Shown: one piece after another, positions 20,364 through 34,158 of the stretch | Position numbering within the stretch: position 1 is the stretch's first letter | Layout: each line of letters opens with the position of its first letter | Origin: Talaromyces rugulosus | Lineage: Eukaryota > Ascomycota > Eurotiomycetes > Eurotiales > Trichocomaceae | NCBI RefSeq assembly: GCF_013368755.1 | Contig: NC_049561.1 | Coordinates: 3,658,001-3,722,000 of the forward strand | Direction: 5' to 3' | DNA: 64,000 bases | The notes under the pieces: generated by a model | Databases searched by the model: none | The model's input: only the letters and a program-made list of their open reading frames with translations | What the model was told of the DNA's origin: nothing | Program-made: the position numbers and the translations under genes

Positions 20364-23300
20364 TTAGCCGGCCCCTGCCCCTGCCAGGGTGGCCTTGTCT
20401 TCAGGCCGTCCAGGGTTCTTTGTAGAGTGCATCTGATCAAGTAGATCCTGCGCCACCGAGAGTGCACTGTCTGGAAGACCTGCTAGACGGGCTACCTTGA
20501 GAGCGTGAGATTGCCGGTTGACACCCTTTCGCAGTTTATGCACAAAAGAAAAAGAGCCCGATGGGCTTTCTTTGATATCTGTGCAATAAGTCCCTAGGTT
20601 CTCAAAACCGGCAGACAGGTCGGCGAGAGCGTGGAAGTGAGTTGCGAATAAGGTCCGGCACTTATTCACACTGTACAAATGATGCAGACAAGCAAAGCCA
20701 ACTGCAGTCCCATCTTCGGGCGTGGTGCCTCGCCCGACCTCGTCCATGATGACAAAAGATCGAGCAGTGGCCTGTTTCAAAATCGAAGCAGTCTCAAGCA
20801 TTTCCACCATAAAGGTTGACTGATCCCGAAAGAGGTCATCGGCTGCACCAATACGACTGAAGATCTGATCAACCATCCCGATTTCTGCATATTCTGCGGG
20901 CACAAAAGAGCCAACTTGGGCTAGGATCGTTATCAGTGCGTTTTGTCGTAAAAATGTACTCTTTCCAGCCATGTTTGGGCCCGTGATGAGCCACACACGC
21001 TCAGAGTCACCGATGAAGCAATCGTTGCTAACAAATGGTCGACCCTGCTCCTCGAGCCCTAGTTTGACTGTAGGGTGTCTTCCACCAACAATGCGATGGG
21101 AAGTAGTTGTATTTAATATGGGCCGTACCATTTGCTGTTCCCTTGCCAACGTGGCGAATGAACATGCGACATCCAATTCGTCCATCACGGCTGCATTGCG
21201 ACGGATCTTCACCAGGTTGAGAATTACTCCTCGACGAAGATCCTCGAATATCCGCTGTTCCTCAGAACGGATATGAACTCTTGCTTGATCAATTCGTGCA
21301 CCCAGTTTGGACCATTCTGGTAAATAGAAAGACCGCGTACTCTTGGTTGAGGAAACATTACGCGTGACACCGAGATCTTCAAGTGCCTCTTGCGAAATCT
21401 TCGCCCCTTTGACGTGGCATATATAGCCAAGGCCAGGGGTCCATTTGAGTGTCAACCCAGACGATCCCACCTGCTCTTGTAGGCGAGTTGTGAGATTCAT
21501 CTTTTCGGTTGTGAGTGCATCGATATTTTCGTGCAGCCTTTGCAAAGTGTCACTGGCGTCACGTCTCATAATCCAGGTGTCTACATCTCCTCGATCTGAC
21601 TCGACCGAAACTCCCCGTCGACCAGTCGTCTTGAAGCGCACCTTTCTAGGTATAGAATCTAGGTCTTCAGGCACACCCTCGTTTAGAGCAACTTCTTGTG
21701 CAAGACCGGCAGCCTCGGCCGCATTGTTATCCTCTATACGTTGCTTTTGGAGAAGCCCTTCCTCGTCGATCGCAGCAAGAATCTTCTCTGCCAATTCTAT
21801 AGGACCGTCAAGAAGCAACCTGTTGACCAAAGCGTCCATGCTTTTCAAGTAGTTCTCAGAAGTAGAAGCGAGGCGACTCTGGGAGTCTGTCAGCACTCGA
21901 CGGACTTCTCGAGAAGCTTCAATGGCCCTGGACAAGCATATCAAGTCATCTGGATCACCTCTACCCAATGTGAATTTCTGTACAAGTCTTTGGGAGTCGT
22001 AGCTCCGTTTGAGAAGCGAGATGATCGTTTCTCGTATATTTTCATTTTCAATTAAGTAAGCAACAAGATCAAGGCGCTCGTTGATCATGGGCAAGGACGT
22101 TGATGGTGATGCTAGTTAATTATTGTTAGAAACCATACGTGTTTTTGACCAATGGAACTCATACTTAATCGATCCCGAAGAAGGCGCGCGCCGCTTTTCG
22201 TGGCAGTTCTGCGAACGGCATGAAACACGCTGCCTTTACCCAGACCATCTCGTGCCGTCTCCAAGATTTCAAGGCCCCTGAGACTGCTGCGATCGATTCC
22301 CATAGATTCTTCCAAATGCCGCCGACGAGGTGGTTGTAGCTTCATGTCGACACCTTGAAGTTGAATCCTTACATACTCGAGAAGACTGAATCCTGCTGCC
22401 ACTTCTTCATTGGTGAACACAGACTCCGTCTCGAGTGATACTGGTGCCTCTAGCATAGGAGTCCATTCCGACATTGGCTTTGCGGTTTGAGGCGCATCGA
22501 ACAACGTAAGAAGGTGATGGTCTATTCCCACAAGCATCCGAAGTTCTTGACCTAGGAGATCTTGTAGCCGCTGATCAGCTATAATTTCCCTCGCCCCGAT
22601 CCGGGCGATTGCTGATGGAAGCATCTGGCTCGTAGTTACTTGGGTAAAGAAGTCTCCCGTGGACAAATCCATCCAGGCGAGCCCGACACGTTCAGTGCCC
22701 GAAAGTAGAAGATGAGCTGCGGTGGGGGCTTTATCATTGCTGTTATCTGCAATATTCGTGTCCACGTAGAGGGACAAAAGGAAGTTGTTCTGAGACGTGT
22801 CGATGAACTTTTCGTCAATCAGCGTGCCTGGCGTGATGACCCGGGTGACTTTGCGGTCGAATAGCAATCCTCCGGACTTGGATTTCTCTTCCGCTGGATT
22901 CATAAACTCTTCACTGATAGCCACATATTTATTCAGATCCTGTACAAGCACTTTCAGGAATCGGTCCAGCTGAAAGAATGGGAAACCAGCCATGGGGACC
23001 GGTCCGGCGTTGGTCTTCTTTGACGCGAGTTTGATATTGAGATGATGGGCTAATTCTTCTGCTTGTTCAAAATAAAGCTGCCTATCGTTAACACTGCCAA
23101 ATATTGAAACCAACTAGCATAACTGCACTACCTACCTCGTAGAAACCTCCAACGCGAGTCAGGACGACGCAGTTCTTGAATTTCTCCATGTTGTTCCTGT
23201 GCCCCTGCACAACAGTTGGGTACCGAGGCGCATCGTCGGATCCATCATTGTAAGCTTCAAGCTTCAACGCACCCTGCGGCAGATCCTGCAGTTTTGCTTT

Positions 23301-23477
23301 TGTCTTGGTTCTTGCGCCTCTCGTGTGGCATATGGGCGTCTGTATATACGGAATTCGAAAAGCGGGTCGTCGCGTGCTGTCGCATATTGTTCTAATGGCG
23401 CTGTAGTGAGGGCCAGAGGCGAACGAGGTCAAGCCCGTAATGGCTAGCCTTCTCCCATAAGAAGCCCGGGCATGCAT
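20364..23477 (-). CDS. msh1: Mitochondrial DNA mismatch-repair ATPase Msh1 (MutS homologue)
   Basis: MutS-family protein that maintains mitochondrial DNA. Exons 23477-23136, 23077-22165 and 22111-20364 give 1000 residues. Seen: an Arg/Ser-rich N-terminus without acidic residues for about 30 positions (mitochondrial signal); the mismatch-binding domain with VGGFYELYFEQA, where the Phe-x-Glu motif spans the first intron; the connector and lever domains, with LLRDRLTSPSTSLPMINERLDLV restored across the second intron; Walker A TGPNMAGKSTFLRQ; FRDQSTFMVEMLE; Walker B FVIMDEVGRGTTPEDG; and LFATHFHAL. The C-terminus ends in a Gly/Ala stretch. The start was chosen as the first AUG of the frame. The promoter is shared with BRR2. 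The ATPase motifs leave no doubt about the family; the mitochondrial paralogue is inferred from the leader and from the overall match to Msh1. Confidence 0.95.
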
Positions 23478-23997
23478 GGTACATCGCCGTTAAATCGCAT
23501 CAACGAGTACAATAATATAGCTCATAACTAGTTATTTTGTCGCGAGCTCCCCTCGCCGCTTTCGCCGCCAATGAAATTTCCTGGCAGAATCGTGGGCGGC
23601 TCCACCGCCCGAGCACTTTCCAAAGTTTGCCTCGCGGACAAAGTGAACCTCCACCTTGCGCCTCCAGAGTCTGCAATTGTTCGAAGCAGCTCCTACCACG
23701 AAACCATACTGCTTGCTGCTACGGGAGCATGCAATACTGCTAAAATTTAGCATATTTTTTCACGTCGCTGTTCGATAAGTGGCAGCTCAAAAGATATTGA
23801 ACGCGCCACCGGTGCGGAGCTCTCGTTGAGCCGCAAAAGAGTTTTCAGTGCTCTGCGAAACGACTTCGCCCTCGATTTTTTGCGAATCTATTTCGACATT
23901 ATAGTTTTTTCAGGCTTATCGAGGGATAAGCAAGCTCGACACTGAGGAAGGGAGGATTATTTGCCATATACTTGAATACTGCAACAGTTCAGTCAAG
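23478..23997. promoter_or_regulatory. Bidirectional MSH1/BRR2 promoter with an inverted GCTTATC repeat
   Basis: 520 bp between divergent start codons. At 23914-23931 there is a perfect inverted repeat GCTTATC-gagg-GATAAGC, 66 bp before the BRR2 start, and a further CGATAAG at about 23773. GATA-type sites are known to bind zinc-finger factors in fungi, but whether these control BRR2 is inference. Confidence 0.4.
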
Positions 23998-26900
23998 ATG
24001 TCGGACCCTAACAATGTTGCGCAGTACAAATACTCGTAAGTTATCCGAGATTAACTCTCACAACTGGCTTCTAACTATCCCTAGGGCGATGAGCAATTTG
24101 GTGCTTCAAGCCGATCGCCGATTCATAACCCGTCCTGGCGACGATGCGACAGGAGACCCAGAATCCCTCGCTGGGCGGATAAATATACGAGACATGGGAT
24201 CGCGAAATGCTCGTGAAGAAGTTCCCGAGGGGAAGAAGTCTGCGACGGCGAATGTAGACATCGAAAGAGGAGCTATCGCCGAGGGTGCAGATGTCCTTGA
24301 ACGCGAGCAGCGAAAGCGAAAGCGCGGAGAGCAGGACCAGCTTCGTGGAGCAGGAATTCTTTCGGCTGCTGATATGCTTATTGAAGGCCTCAGATACCGT
24401 CCTAGAACCCCTGCTACGAGAGCGACCTATGATTTGATTCTTACAATGACCGCCAATCATCTCGGTGACGTTCCCCACGAAGTAGTGCGAAGCGCAGCAG
24501 ATGCCGTGTTGGAAACACTCAAAGACGAGGACATGAAGGACTTCGACAAGAAAAAAGAGGTCGACGATCTGCTAGGATCGACAATGAATCCAAAGGAGTT
24601 CAATGAAATTGTTAATTTGGGGAAGAAAATTACAGACTACGATGCCCAAGACGAAGACGAAGATATGGAAGATGGTGCTGCTGGGGGAGATGAAGCCGAA
24701 CTTGATGAAAGACAGGGTGTCGCCGTGGTCTTCGATGAATCCGACGAAGAAGAGGGAGGGCTCCGAAAGATGGACGAAGTACGTGATGATGATGAATCAG
24801 ACGAGGAAGCTTCGGACGTTGGAGATCGAGCAGGCGAGGAAGACATCGCCGCTGAACGAACCGGACTTGATGAAGATGAAGACATGATTTTGGATGGTGG
24901 CGGCCTTACAGACGCCAAAGCCGCCACCGCATCAAAGAATTTTGTACCGGTTCGTGAAATCGATGCGTACTGGTTGCAGCGACAGATTCGCGCAATCTAC
25001 CAAGATGAGCATCAAACAACGGAAACCGCCCAGACCGCTCTGGATATTCTCGGTGGCCAAACGCCAGATGGTGGCGAACGCCAGATTCGAGACATCGAAA
25101 ATGATTTGATGGAGCTATTCGACTACGATCACCCAGATCTGGTTACTACTCTCGTGAAAAACAGAGATAGAATTGTTTGGGCCACGAAGTGGAGACGGGT
25201 TGCTGAAGACAATGACGCTCGTCTTCTCGTTGAAAGCGAGATGGTGGAGGCTGGGCATCGTGATATCTTGGACCAGATTCTCGGACGAGCTGGTGCTGGA
25301 GACGAAACACAACGACCTGGTAAAAAAATAAAGATGGACCTTATGGACCTCGACCTTCCTGCTGGTCCTGATGGCACTCAGCAGCAAGAAGCCAAGGCCC
25401 CGTCCGGTGGTCTGATGCCAACTCGTTTAGTGAACCTTGAATCTTTGAAATTCGACCAAGGAAATCATTTGATGACCAACCCCAACGTGAAGCTGCCTCA
25501 AGGATCGACGAAAAGGACTTTCAAGGGATATGAGGAAATTCATGTCCCGCCTCCCAAAGCAAAGCGTGATCCTGGGGAAAGGAACCTTCCTACCACCGAG
25601 CTTCCGGATTGGGCCCAAGTCGGTTTCGGTTCTTCTAAGGAACTTAACCGGGTCCAGACAAAGTGTTACCCTGCTGCCTTTCACGATGATGGCAATATGC
25701 TCATCTGTGCCCCTACCGGCTCCGGAAAGACCAACGTTGCCATGCTCACGATACTTCGTGAGATTGGGAAGAACCGGAACTCGGAAACTGGAGAAATCAT
25801 GCTCGATGACTTTAAAATTGTGTATATTGCTCCACTGAAGGCCTTGGTCCAAGAACAGGTCGGTAACTTTGGCAAGCGACTGGAGCCCTATGGAATCCGT
25901 GTATCGGAGTTGACAGGTGATCGCCAACTTACGAAACAGCAAATTGCGGATACCCAAGTTATCGTCACCACGCCGGAAAAATGGGACATCATTACCCGAA
26001 AAGCAACAGATTCAAGTTATACGAAACTCGTCCGTCTTCTTATTATTGATGAAATCCATCTTTTGCACGACGACCGTGGCCCAGTTTTAGAAGCTGTTGT
26101 TAGCCGAACCCTTCGCCAGAGCGAAACCACCGAAGAACCAACTAGAATTGTTGGCCTTTCCGCCACCCTTCCAAATTACAAAGACGTTGCCAGTTTCCTA
26201 CGAGTTGATGCAACAAAGTCTCTATTCCATTTTGATGGGACATATCGCCCGTGCCCATTGAGACAAGAGTTCATCGGTGTTACCGACAAGAAGGCCATCA
26301 AACAGTTGAAAACAATGAACGATGTCTGCTACAACAAAGTATTGGAGAATTGTGCCAAAGGTCATCAAATGCTCATCTTTGTCCACTCCCGAAAAGAGAC
26401 AGCCAAGACGGCTCGCTACATCAGAGACAAGGCTATTGAGATGGAGACCATTGGTCAAGTACTGCGGAGTGATGCAGCAAGCAGGGCTATCTTGGCCGAG
26501 GAAGCTGAGAATGTTGACGATGCTGCTCTCAAGGACATACTTCCATATGGATTTGGAATTCACCATGCTGGTCTCTCTTTGGCAGACAGAGACTCAGTGG
26601 CCAGTCTTTTCAGTGACGGCAGCATCCAAGTTCTTGTCTGTACAGCAACGTTGGCATGGGGTGTCAATTTGCCCGCTCATACAGTTCTGATCAAGGGAAC
26701 CCAAGTCTACTCGCCAGAGCATGGATCCTTTGTCCAGCTTAGCCCCCAAGACACTTTGCAGATGCTTGGTAGGGCAGGTCGTCCTCAGTACGATACAGAA
26801 GGCCTGGGAACAATTATAACCACACAGAATGAGATGCAGTTTTTCCTTTCACTTCTGAATCAGCAGCTCCCGATTGAAAGTCAACTGATTAGCAAACTCG

Positions 26901-29900
26901 CCGACAATTTGAATGCCGAAATTGTGCTTGGAAATGTTCGCAACCGCAACCAAGGAATGGAATGGCTTGGCTACACTTATCTTTATATTCGAATGCTCCG
27001 ATCGCCTGGGTTATACAGCGTTGGTGCTGATTACGCAAACGATGATACTCTGGAGCAGAAGCGTGTGGATCTGATTCACTCTGCCGCTACCCTACTTGAG
27101 AAAGCTGGCCTAGTCAAGTATGACAAGAAGACCGGTAAACTTCAGTCCACGGAGCTTGGACGGGTTGCTTCTCATTACTACATCAGCCACACCTCTATGC
27201 AAATATATAACCACCACCTTCAGCCAGCAATCGGCACTGTTGAATTGTTCAGAATATTTTCTCTCAGTGAGGAATTCAAGTATATTCCAGTTCGACAGGA
27301 TGAGAAGTTGGAACTCGCCAAGTTATTGGGACGTGTACCTGTGCCGGTCAAAGAAGGAATCGAGGAACCGCATGCCAAGATCAACGTTCTTCTCCAAGCA
27401 TACATTTCTCGACTGAAGCTGGAAGGTCTCGCTTTGATGGCAGATATGGTCTACGTTACTCAATCTGCCGGTCGACTTCTTCGAGCCATCTTTGAAATCA
27501 GTTTAAAGAAGGGCTGGTCGTCAGTTGCCAAAACCGCCCTGAACCTATGCAAGATGGCAGAGAAACGGATGTGGCCAACAATGACCCCGTTGCGTCAATT
27601 CCCATCATGTCCACGCGATATAATGCAGAAGGCAGAGAGAATCGATGTGCCTTGGCCGAGCTATTTCGATCTTGATCCTCCACGCATGGGCGAACTTCTT
27701 GGAATGCCAAAAGCTGGCCGCATTGTGTGTGATCTCGTCTCTAAGTTCCCACGCCTCGAGGTGCAAGCTCAAGTTCAGCCAATGACTAGGTCATTACTAC
27801 GCGTTGAACTCACCATCACACCTAACTTTGTTTGGGATGATTCTGTACACGGCGCCGCTGAAAGCTTCTGGGTCATTGTTGAAGATTGTGACGGAGAGGA
27901 AATCCTGTTCCATGACCAATTCATTTTGCGTCGGGAGTATACACAGGGTGAAGTGACTGATCATATCATGGAATTCACTGTCCCCATATCTGACCCCATA
28001 CCTCCTCACTACTTCCTCCATATCACTTCCGATCGATGGATGCATTCCGAAACCAAGGTTGCAGTATCTTTCCAGAAGTTGATCCTTCCTGAGCGCTTCC
28101 CTCCTCACACGCCCCTTCTTGACATCCAGCGCGTCCCTATTCAAGCCTTGAAACGCGAAGAATTCAAGAATCTCTATCCAAACTGGCAATCATTTAACCG
28201 AATTCAAAGTCAAGCTTTCAAGACTCTGTTTGAATCTGATGAGGCGGTCTTTCTCGCTGCCCCTGTGGGTAGCGGTAAGACCGTTTGTGCGGAGTTGGCC
28301 CTTCTGCGTCACTGGGCGCAGGGCAAAGCTGGCCGTGCAGTTTACATAGCTCCATTCCAGGAACTCATTGACCAACGATACAACGATTGGCAAAAGCGAC
28401 TTAGCCCGGTTGCTGGTGGTAAAACCATCGTCAAGCTCACCGGAGAGACTACAGCCGACCTGAAATTACTAGATTCTGCAGACTTGGTTCTTGCCACCCC
28501 TGTGCAATGGGATGTCTTGTCTCGCCAGTGGCAAAGGAGGAAGAACGTTCAGAGCGTGAGCCTCTTCATTGCCGATGAGCTCCATTTGGTTGGTGGATAC
28601 CTGGGTTATACATATGAAATAGTTGTTAGCAGGATGCAGTTCATCAAATTGCAGACTGAGAGTGATATGAGGTTGATTGGCTTGAGTGTGCCATTGTCGA
28701 ACGGTAAGCACAACCCTCATCCACAGCGATCCAAATAACTTTTGCTTTCTTTTCCTTGTTTACCAATGCTAACGATTCCTTTGCAGCTCGGGACATCGGT
28801 GAATGGATCGGAGCAAATCGCCATTTCATTTACAACTTCAGCCCAAGTGCCAGACCCGTTCCACTGGAATTGCATATCCAGTCCTTCACAATACCGCACT
28901 TTCCTTCTCTTATGATGGCTATGGCCAAACCCGTATATCACGCTATAGCCAATCAGCTTTCATCCGACAAGCCGGCTCTTGTGTTTGTTCCCAGTCGAAA
29001 ACAAGTTCGCTCGACAGCTATCGATATTTTGGCTGCTTGCGTCGCCGACGACAACGAAGATCGTTTTCTGCATGCCGACGTCAATGAGATTTCCCCGCTG
29101 CTGGAGAGGCTGCACGAAAGAACACTGGCCGAGTCTGTTTCACATGGTGTTGGTTACTACCATGAAGCCCTGAGCAATAACGACAAACGCATTGTATCGC
29201 ACCTGTTCAACATCGGGGCCATCCAAGTGATGCTAGCTTCTCGAGATGTTTGCTGGGAGATTGACTTCACCGCTCACTTGGTCATCGTGATGGGCACGCA
29301 ATTCTTTGAAGGCAGGGAGCACCGCTACATAGACTACCCAATCAGTGAAATTCTTCAAATGTTTGGAAAAGCGTCTCGCCCTGGGGTGGACAAAGTTGGA
29401 CGTGGGTTGCTAATGGTATCAGAGACTAAGCGGCCGTATTACAAGAGATTCTTGGCAGAGGCCTTGCCTCTTGAGTCAGGGCTCGCTCAGGCTCTCCACG
29501 ATGCCTTTGTGACTGAGGTCAGTACCAAGACTGTTGGCTCTACTCAAGATGCAGTGGACTGGATGACATACACCTACTTTTACCGACGCCTTCTTGCAAA
29601 TCCAAGTTTCTACGGGTTAACAGATGTTAGCCATGAGGGTCTGAGCACATTCTTATCAGAACTCGTGGAAAACACGTTGAAAGAACTCTCGGAGGCCAAG
29701 ATCATTGAATTGGATGAGGAGGACGACACTGTCTCGCCGCTAAATGCTGCCATGATCTCGGCATACTACAACATATCTTTTATTACTATGCAGACCTTCC
29801 TCTTGTCTCTCTCTGCTCGCACAAGGCTCAAGGGCATCCTGGAAATCGTCACGTCTGCCACAGAATTCGAGTCGATCCAAATGCGCCGACATGAAGACCA

Positions 29901-30816
29901 CATCTTGAGAAGGGTTTACGAGCGAGTTCCTGTAAAGATGTCTGAACCAGCCTACGACTCACCTCACTTCAAGGCCTTCGTGCTTCTCCAAGCTCATTTC
30001 TCACGACTACAGCTGCCAATTGATCTGGCCAAAGACCAAGAAGTCATTGTTAGCAAGGTGCTGAATCTGCTGAGTGCATGCGTTGATGTCCTATCTTCGG
30101 AAGGCCACATCAACGCAATGAACGCCATGGAAATGTCACAAATGGTTGTTCAATCTATGTGGGATCGGGATAGTCCCCTCAAGCAAATCCCTCACTTTAC
30201 GCCCGAAGTTGTCAAGGTGGCCAATGATTTCAAGTATGTACCTCAAGCCGAATTTTTGTCTGGCCATAAAGCTAAATTTTTTAACTCTAGGATCAACGAT
30301 GTCTTTGAATTTATGGAGGCAATGGATCCTTCTGAAAACAAAGACTACGGCACCCTTATTAAGCGCCTTGGTTTCGATAACAAGCAGCTTGCCCAAGCTG
30401 CAGCTTTCACCAACGACAAGTATCCGAATGTTGAACTGGACTTCCAAGTTGAGGACCCCGAGGGTATAACTGCAGGTGATCCGGCATATCTCAAGATCAA
30501 GATTGAGCGTGATGTTGAGGACGAAGATCCTGACACAACGGTTCATGCGCCATTTTACCCTGCCAAGAAGATGGAGAACTGGTGGCTGGTGGTTGGTGAA
30601 GAGAAGACAAGGAGCCTCCTCGCCATCAAGCGAGTCACCTTTGGCCGTCAGTTGCAGACACGGCTGGAGTATATTGTACCGACGCCTGGCGAGCACGAGT
30701 TAACACTCTACCTGATGAGTGACAGCTATGTTGGCGTCGATCAGGACCCGACATTTACCATCACCGCAGCGGAGGGAATGGACGAAGACGAAAGTGAGGA
30801 GGAAGAGGAAGAGTGA
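23998..30816 (+). CDS. brr2: U5 snRNP RNA helicase Brr2 (Ski2-like)
   Basis: Spliceosomal helicase that unwinds U4/U6 during activation. Exons 23998-24035, 24085-28703, 28787-30233 and 30291-30816 give 2209 residues, near the usual 2150-2200. Seen: N-terminal block with RPRTPATRATYDLILTM (about residue 135), an acidic region (about 220-310), the PWI-like domain beginning YWLQRQIRAIYQD, cassette 1 with Walker A APTGSGKT (about 552) and DEIH (about 667), SAT, QMLGRAGRPQYD and a Sec63 unit, then cassette 2 with AAPVGSGKT (about 1403) and DELH (about 1508), where motif III is SVPL and QMFGKASRP replaces the usual GRAGRP, as in the inactive second cassette of Brr2. The first exon MSDPNNVAQYKYS/AMSN is the conserved start. 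The last intron (30234-30290) is 57 bp, in frame and stop-free; it was called because removal restores FK/INDVFEFMEAMDPSEN. Confidence 0.97.
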
Positions 30817-31268
30817 GCATGATGTTTAGCTGATGACAAAGAAAATTATGTTTGTACCACTTGAGTGATTTTTTTATATTGAGTTGTTTTGGATGTTTTC
30901 TATTGTGTGATACAGGTCGGATAAATCAAAATACCTAATTATGTTCCAAATATCTTTTTTGAAATTCCATTGCCAAGAATAGATTCGCAACAGCCCCAGG
31001 TCCGGCCTTAACCGCAAGGCTCACGACCCACCGAGACCTGCCCTATCACTTGCTACGGGCGTCTCCACAGCTACAGAGCCCCGCCTCGACATGTCGCATT
31101 CCCCCTCATCTTCCACTGTGAGATGAGAGTGTGCTCCTTAATTAAACCATATTATCACACCAAATAAGCATTACACAGTACACAGACGGCAATATCCAGG
31201 TCTGAATTGCCACCGCGAGAGCTAGATCGTGTCGCTCCACTTGCCAAGAACATCGAAGAATCGCCGCC
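30817..31268. other. Intergenic: BRR2 terminator side and S9 peptidase promoter
   Basis: AT-rich BRR2 3' flank to about 30980, then a C/G-rich stretch (30990-31100) and the peptidase 5' region. No gene or obvious TATA box seen. Confidence 0.35.
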
Positions 31269-33517
31269 ATGACTATCAGAGCGGCCAAGTTCACCCCCGA
31301 GTAAGTCTCTCACGAAATGCGCGACTCAGGACTTTGCCAGTGACTGATTATTATCAAAGGGTGTTGCTTTCTGCGCCACGACGATCCCCCGCCGTTCCTA
31401 ACTCGTCTGGTACGTTGGCCGTGTACACCCAGACGACCTATTCCTTCTCCACGCATAGCAAAACAAACGAGATTCGCGTCGTCGACCTCGAGTCTGGCAA
31501 CAGTTCAGTCGTCACCAGCGATGCTGGTGCTAGTAACCCTCAATGGCTGGACGACGGAGACTTTCTTATTTGGTTAAAGGAGAAAGACAATGGAAATACC
31601 GGCTTTATCATTGGAGATGCGCGAGACCCTGGACGCTCCTACACTGCGGGAACCGTGCCAGGACCAGTTTCCGACTTGAAGCTGACCACGATTGAGCCGG
31701 GAAAGACTGGCTTTGTTGTCTCGGGCAAAGCCAACCCTGACGGCACGCTGTACAACCCGAAAGATGCAAAGAAGCCTCTGAGCAGCGGCAAGTACTACTC
31801 TTCGATTTGGGTTCGCCACTGGGATTCGTATGTTGAGCAGCAGCGAAACTCTCTGTGGTACGGATTGCTGCAAAGCCCGGAATCGACAGCATCTGACAAG
31901 GTTAAGAAATATGCCTCTTCGGGCTTGACGAACCTGCTCGCTGTCTCTGGACTCGACGGTGTCGAAGCACCTATACCACCGTTTGGTGGCACGGATGGCT
32001 TTGATGTCAGCCCAAATGCTGTCGTTTTCATTGCCAAGGATCCAGAGGTCAACCCAGCCACGCACACGGCATGTGTGTGTTATTACTGCCCGATGCCGTC
32101 ATGGACCGATCTGAGTACGCGAGAGGCCAAGATCTGTCAAATGAAAGGACTCGAGGGAGCTATGTCCTCGCCGGTACTGTCAAAAGATGGCAGTGCGATT
32201 TCATTCTTGGTCCAGAAGAAGGACGGCCACGAAGCCGACAAGAATCGTATCATCTTTGTACCCAACCCTTGGAGTGGTCAGCTTTTGGAGGTGTTTGAAT
32301 CCAAGGATGGAAAGGGAGACTGGAATCTGAGTCCGAGCTCGATCACATGGGCGCAAGACAACAAGTCGCTACTAGTCACAGTGGAAGAGAATGGCAGAGT
32401 AGTGTTGTACCAACTCCCCATTGACAACATTCTGAATGCGAAGCCGGACGATCTGAAAAAGCTGGCCAGTACCGGCTCTGTCACGGGAGTTGCTCCTCTA
32501 ACGGCAGACTCTAACCTTCTTCTTGTCACCAGCAGCAACTTGGTGGAGCCGAGTGTGTACACAATAATTGACCCTGAGAGGGCGGAGGAAGCGAAAGTTG
32601 TCTCTTCGATCAGTCGTGGCGGTTCTTCGCTTGGTCTGTCGCGTTCTCAAGTAGATGAAATCTGGTACAAGGGAGAAAACTCACAACCCATCCACGCCTT
32701 TGTTGTGAAGCCGTCAAACTTCAACCCAGACGAGAAATATCCCCTTGCGTTCCTGGTGCATGGAGGACCTGAGGCTGCATGGAACGATCAATGGAGCACT
32801 CGTTGGAATCCCGCCGTGTTTGCCGAACAGGGTTACGTCGTCGTGACGCCAAACCCTACCGGCAGCACCGGGTATGGCCAGGAGTTTACCGATGCGATCC
32901 AAGGAAACTGGGGAGGACTACCATATCTCGACCTGGAGAGGGGATTTGATTACATCAAGAAGAATTTGAAATACGTTGATACCGATCGGGCCGTCGGTTT
33001 GGGAGCATCGTACGGAGGTTATATGATGAACTGGATCCAAGGCCATCCTCTCGGCCGCAAATTCAAGGCTCTCGTCACTCACGATGGTGTCTTTAGCATG
33101 GTTTCCCAGCTCGCCAGTGAAGAACAGTACTTTCCCCTTGCTGACCTTAAGGGCCCGTTGTGGAAAGTCCCTGATGAGTGGCAAAAATGGGACCCCTCTC
33201 GGTTCACAGCGAACTGGGAAACGCCACACCTGATCATACATAACGAGCTGGATTATCGGCTGACCATGGCAGAAGGATTAGCCGCTTTTAATGTCTTGCA
33301 GATGAAGGGTATCGACAGTGGGTTTTTGACATTCCCGGATGAGAATCACTGGGTGCTGCAGCCCGAGAACTCTTTGGTGTGGCACTATGCTGTTATTAAC
33401 TGGATAAACAAATACGCTGGGTTACCTCAACTGTCTACGACCCATCACGAGGCTATTTTTGGCCCGTTATCGACAGATACAGCCGGGAAGAAAGTTACAA
33501 CTGTGCCTTTGAGGTAG
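31269..33517 (+). CDS. Intracellular S9 family peptidase (dipeptidyl-peptidase V / acylaminoacyl-peptidase-like)
   Basis: Serine peptidase of the prolyl-oligopeptidase clan. Exons 31269-31300 and 31360-33517 give 729 residues. Seen: a beta-propeller half (about residues 10-440) and a C-terminal alpha/beta-hydrolase with LAFLVHGGPEAAWNDQWSTRWNP, the nucleophile elbow GLGASYGGYMMN (Ser near 560), the acid HNELDYRL (Asp near 640) and the catalytic His in DENHWV (near 673). Secreted fungal DppV begins with a signal peptide; this protein starts MTIRAAKFTPEVLLSAPRRS, without one, so it should act in the cytosol. The 59-bp intron (GTAAGT...AAAG) rejoins the conserved FTPEVLL. Substrate choice between dipeptide and acylated-peptide removal cannot be told from sequence. 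Confidence 0.93.
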
Positions 33518-34158
33518 ATCACCAAAGACGATACTATTGCGTTGTCCCGAAGACAACGAGACAATAAAGAGCGATACAACGCTTTTGTGAGTTGTAAGTG
33601 TACTTATTGGGGTCTACAGTACACTCTTTTTATGATATTTATATATTTTCTTTCTCGCCATTTCGGTTCTTTTGATGGTCATTATTTAAAAGCCGTTTTT
33701 CCCTTCATTCGGAATGAATGTAGATTGTGTGTTTCACACATACAATGGCTTCACATACAAGTTTCTTTGCTCATTGTTTTATCTCATTTCCGAAACATCA
33801 GATGACAATGACTGTTCTCCTTAGTTTGTTCCAGCCTTTGAGCGGGGCTAGCATGACTGTAACGACTTATGACTACTTAAGCCCCAGCAGATGAACTTGG
33901 TTTGGTTGGAGTCATCGCCTTCAACAGTTCCACACTCTCTTACATTTATCTTAATATATATACATATACATACTCTCTTTTGATCAATCTGCTGGGTCGG
34001 AAGTTTTATTACGAATATTTGAACCCTTATACGAATCGGACATAATTACAGCTACATAATTGACGACTTCAAAGCGAACTGCTGCGATATATACTTTTAC
34101 CCTCTATATATATTTTGGAAAGATTAATACTTACGAAAATTTGGAAGAAAAAAAAACA
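33518..34158. other. Intergenic region
   Basis: AT-rich 3' flank of the peptidase gene and 5' flank of the next. A TA-rich stretch at 33948-33972 may act as a core promoter element. An 87-codon plus-strand frame (33542-33805) follows directly after the peptidase stop and shows no family resemblance. Confidence 0.35.
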
